A DNA stretch of 64,000 nucleotides, from NCBI GenBank assembly GCA_028671895.1, contig JAPMAC010000207.1, positions 6,944,001-7,008,000 of the forward strand. Direction: 5' to 3'. The stretch is from Oenanthe sinensis (lineage: Eukaryota > Streptophyta > Magnoliopsida > Apiales > Apiaceae). The translations under genes and the position numbers were made by a program. The notes under the pieces were generated by a model. That model was not told where the DNA came from, did not search any database, and saw only the letters and a list, made by a program, of their open reading frames with translations. This document shows, piece after piece, positions 62,941-64,000 of the stretch (within the stretch, counting starts at the first letter, position 1; every line of letters starts with the position of its first letter).

Positions 62941-63847
62941 GTGTTTATCATCAATAACCTTTCATTCTTCTTCTTTTCATTTATCAGTCCTTCAAGGATC
63001 TTTACCCATCTAGAAGTGACTTCATTTTCATCATTGAAAAGATACAGAACATGTTCAAGTTCTTTTGAGGCCTTGTGAATAAGATCTTCTTCTGAAATTT
63101 TCAATACTCTTCCATCTTCCAAGAAATAAATCATCTTTTCTTTTGCTTGAGCACCATCAAAGATATACTTCACTATGTTGACATATATTAGTTTGTCCAG
63201 ATGCTTTTGAGATAAATCTTCTTCAGGCTTTTCTTTTAATGAAAAAGGATCTCTGAAAATGTTGGCTTCACCCTTGTAGACTTTGGTATGTGAATCACCA
63301 ATACCACCCTTGTTTTTACCAAGTCTGGCATTGAGAGTCAGAGTTTGAGTTTTGGTACACAGAAGATCAGACCTATTCTTTCTGATTAGAGAATGTTGTT
63401 GCTTTTCTTCTTCATCATCAAAACTAGATCCACCTGGAAGAAAAGTAGTTCCTGACATAGTGAGAGGATTTTTTGGTTTAGCTGCACCTTTTTGCTGAAT
63501 TCTTGAAGTTGACCTTTTTTAAATTCTGAAGTAGACTTTGATTGAGCAATTGGCTTAGGAATATCAAGAGATTTGGCTTGGACAATCATAGATGTAGCCT
63601 TCTTTTGTTGAGTAGATGCCTTCCTTTGAATTGGATCTTTCTTCACATATTTTCTCTTTTTCTGGACTTGAGCATTGTCAGTACCAGATTTCTTCAATTC
63701 TTCTTCTACAGCAACTAGATCCAATCCTGGATTTTCTTCTTTAAACAACTTTCTTTCCAGTTCTTCATCCTTTAAATTTTGCTCTTTTATCTCTTTAGGC
63801 TTCACTTTTTCTTTAAGCTTCTTTACTAATTCCATGTCAGCTTCCAT
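62941..63847 (-). pseudogene. Extra 3' ORF of element G, N-terminal and middle part (one frameshift)
   Basis: Two overlapping minus-strand frames: 63847-63520 or so (Lys/Glu-rich: ELVKKLKEKVKPKEIKEQNL, RKYVKKDPIQRKAS) and 63458-62946 (SGTTFLPGGSSFDDEEE, IYFLEDGRVLKISEEDLI, KASKELEHVLYLF). They fit end to end if the frame changes near the A/T run at 63517-63524. The second frame is cut at 62946 by element H. It continues in frame at 51781. I do not recognise a domain. The place, 3' of pol, suggests the additional or env-like ORF of a SIRE-type element. No signal peptide or transmembrane segment is visible. Confidence 0.6.
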
Positions 63848-64000
63848 CAGAGTTTACTTCTTATCAGAGTTTATCTTCTTATCAGAGTTTATCCCAGAGT
63901 TTATTGTCATCCGAATTTGAGAGGTTGTCAGAGTTTGACCAATCAGACTTTGCTTCCCATCCTTATTACTCCCTTAATCTTCATCATCAGGTTTGTCAGA
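63848..64000 (-). repeat. Cluster of TCAGAGTTTA motifs at the right edge
   Basis: CAGAGTTTA or a close variant occurs six times in 63847-63950, three of them as TTCTTATCAGAGTTTA units of about 18-20 bp. It is just upstream (on the minus strand) of the extra ORF. The same short motif is scattered in the LTR of this family (1268-1400 and 51200-51320). Confidence 0.7.

Larger units (their letters stand above)
50857..64000 (-). mobile_element. SIRE-type copia retrotransposon, 3' end only in window (element G)
   Basis: The minus strand's 3' LTR (50857-51361) is preceded by a polypurine tract (51362-51373). Internal sequence continues at 51374-51786 and, past the nested element at 51787-62940, at 62946-64000, and leaves the window. 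The LTR family is the same as that of the solo LTR at 1227. Only the last coding region is visible. Gag, pol and the 5' LTR lie beyond the right edge. Confidence 0.85.

Overview
The window is repeat-rich nuclear DNA of a flowering plant, most likely a eudicot with a large genome. The evidence is the mix of plant LTR retrotransposon lineages (SIRE/Maximus- and Tork-like Ty1/copia, Tat and Athila Ty3/gypsy), plant CACTA elements with CACTACAA-type ends, a Helitron, LINE remnants, initiator-Met and Asp-type primer sites and GT-AG introns. I cannot name the species. I found no convincing ordinary host gene, tRNA or rRNA. Almost everything can be assigned to mobile elements nested in one another, and most boundaries are fixed by target-site duplications (TSDs) that I could read directly.

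Layout. (1) 1-1221, 13727-15570, 16774-16951, 49151-50087 and 50622-50851 are pieces of an AT-rich repeated host sequence, the substrate of the other insertions. (2) A solo LTR (1227-1676 plus 13696-13726, TSD GAATT) is split by a 12.0-kb minus-strand SIRE-like copia element (1677-13690, TSD AACCC) with a decayed, deleted pol. (3) 15572-16773 is an unclassified insertion. (4) A 5'-truncated LINE-like sequence with an RNase H domain entered the host repeat at 16952-16959/49151-49158 and was then blown apart. It now lies in pieces at 16960-17034, 27340-27367, 39438-39860 and 48903-49150. Inside it sit a very young Tat-lineage gypsy element (17035-27334, minus, TSD CTATC), an Athila-lineage gypsy element with rearranged LTRs (27368-39432, minus), a decayed CACTA element with tnp2 transposase (from 40390, plus), a Tork-like copia remnant (43906-48902, plus) and, inside that remnant's LTR, a complete 2.9-kb CACTA element carrying a PHD-finger gene fragment (45826-48684, TSD GTC). 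(5) A 534-bp Helitron occupies 50088-50621. (6) A second SIRE-type family (minus strand, 50857 to beyond the right edge) is interrupted by a complete 11.15-kb plus-strand SIRE-like element (51787-62940, TSD GTGTT).

Main points. The Tat element has two LTRs that differ at one base, a 1758-codon gag-pol frame, and an antisense gene (18899-20782, plus strand) with its own TATA box, two GT-AG introns and a putative gypsy-type transposase-like product. Upstream of this gene lie eleven 45-bp repeats, most of them with hairpin-forming arms. The plus-strand SIRE-like element has complete gag, protease, integrase, RT and RNase H in one frame, broken only by isolated stop codons. Its LTRs carry tandem repeats with GCN4/bZIP-like TGAGTCA sites. 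The Athila LTRs carry an embedded foreign LTR and a mosaic that points to gene conversion or template switching.

The genes do not form a pathway. They are the replication modules (gag, protease, RT, RNase H, integrase; transposase) of independent mobile elements, most of them broken.
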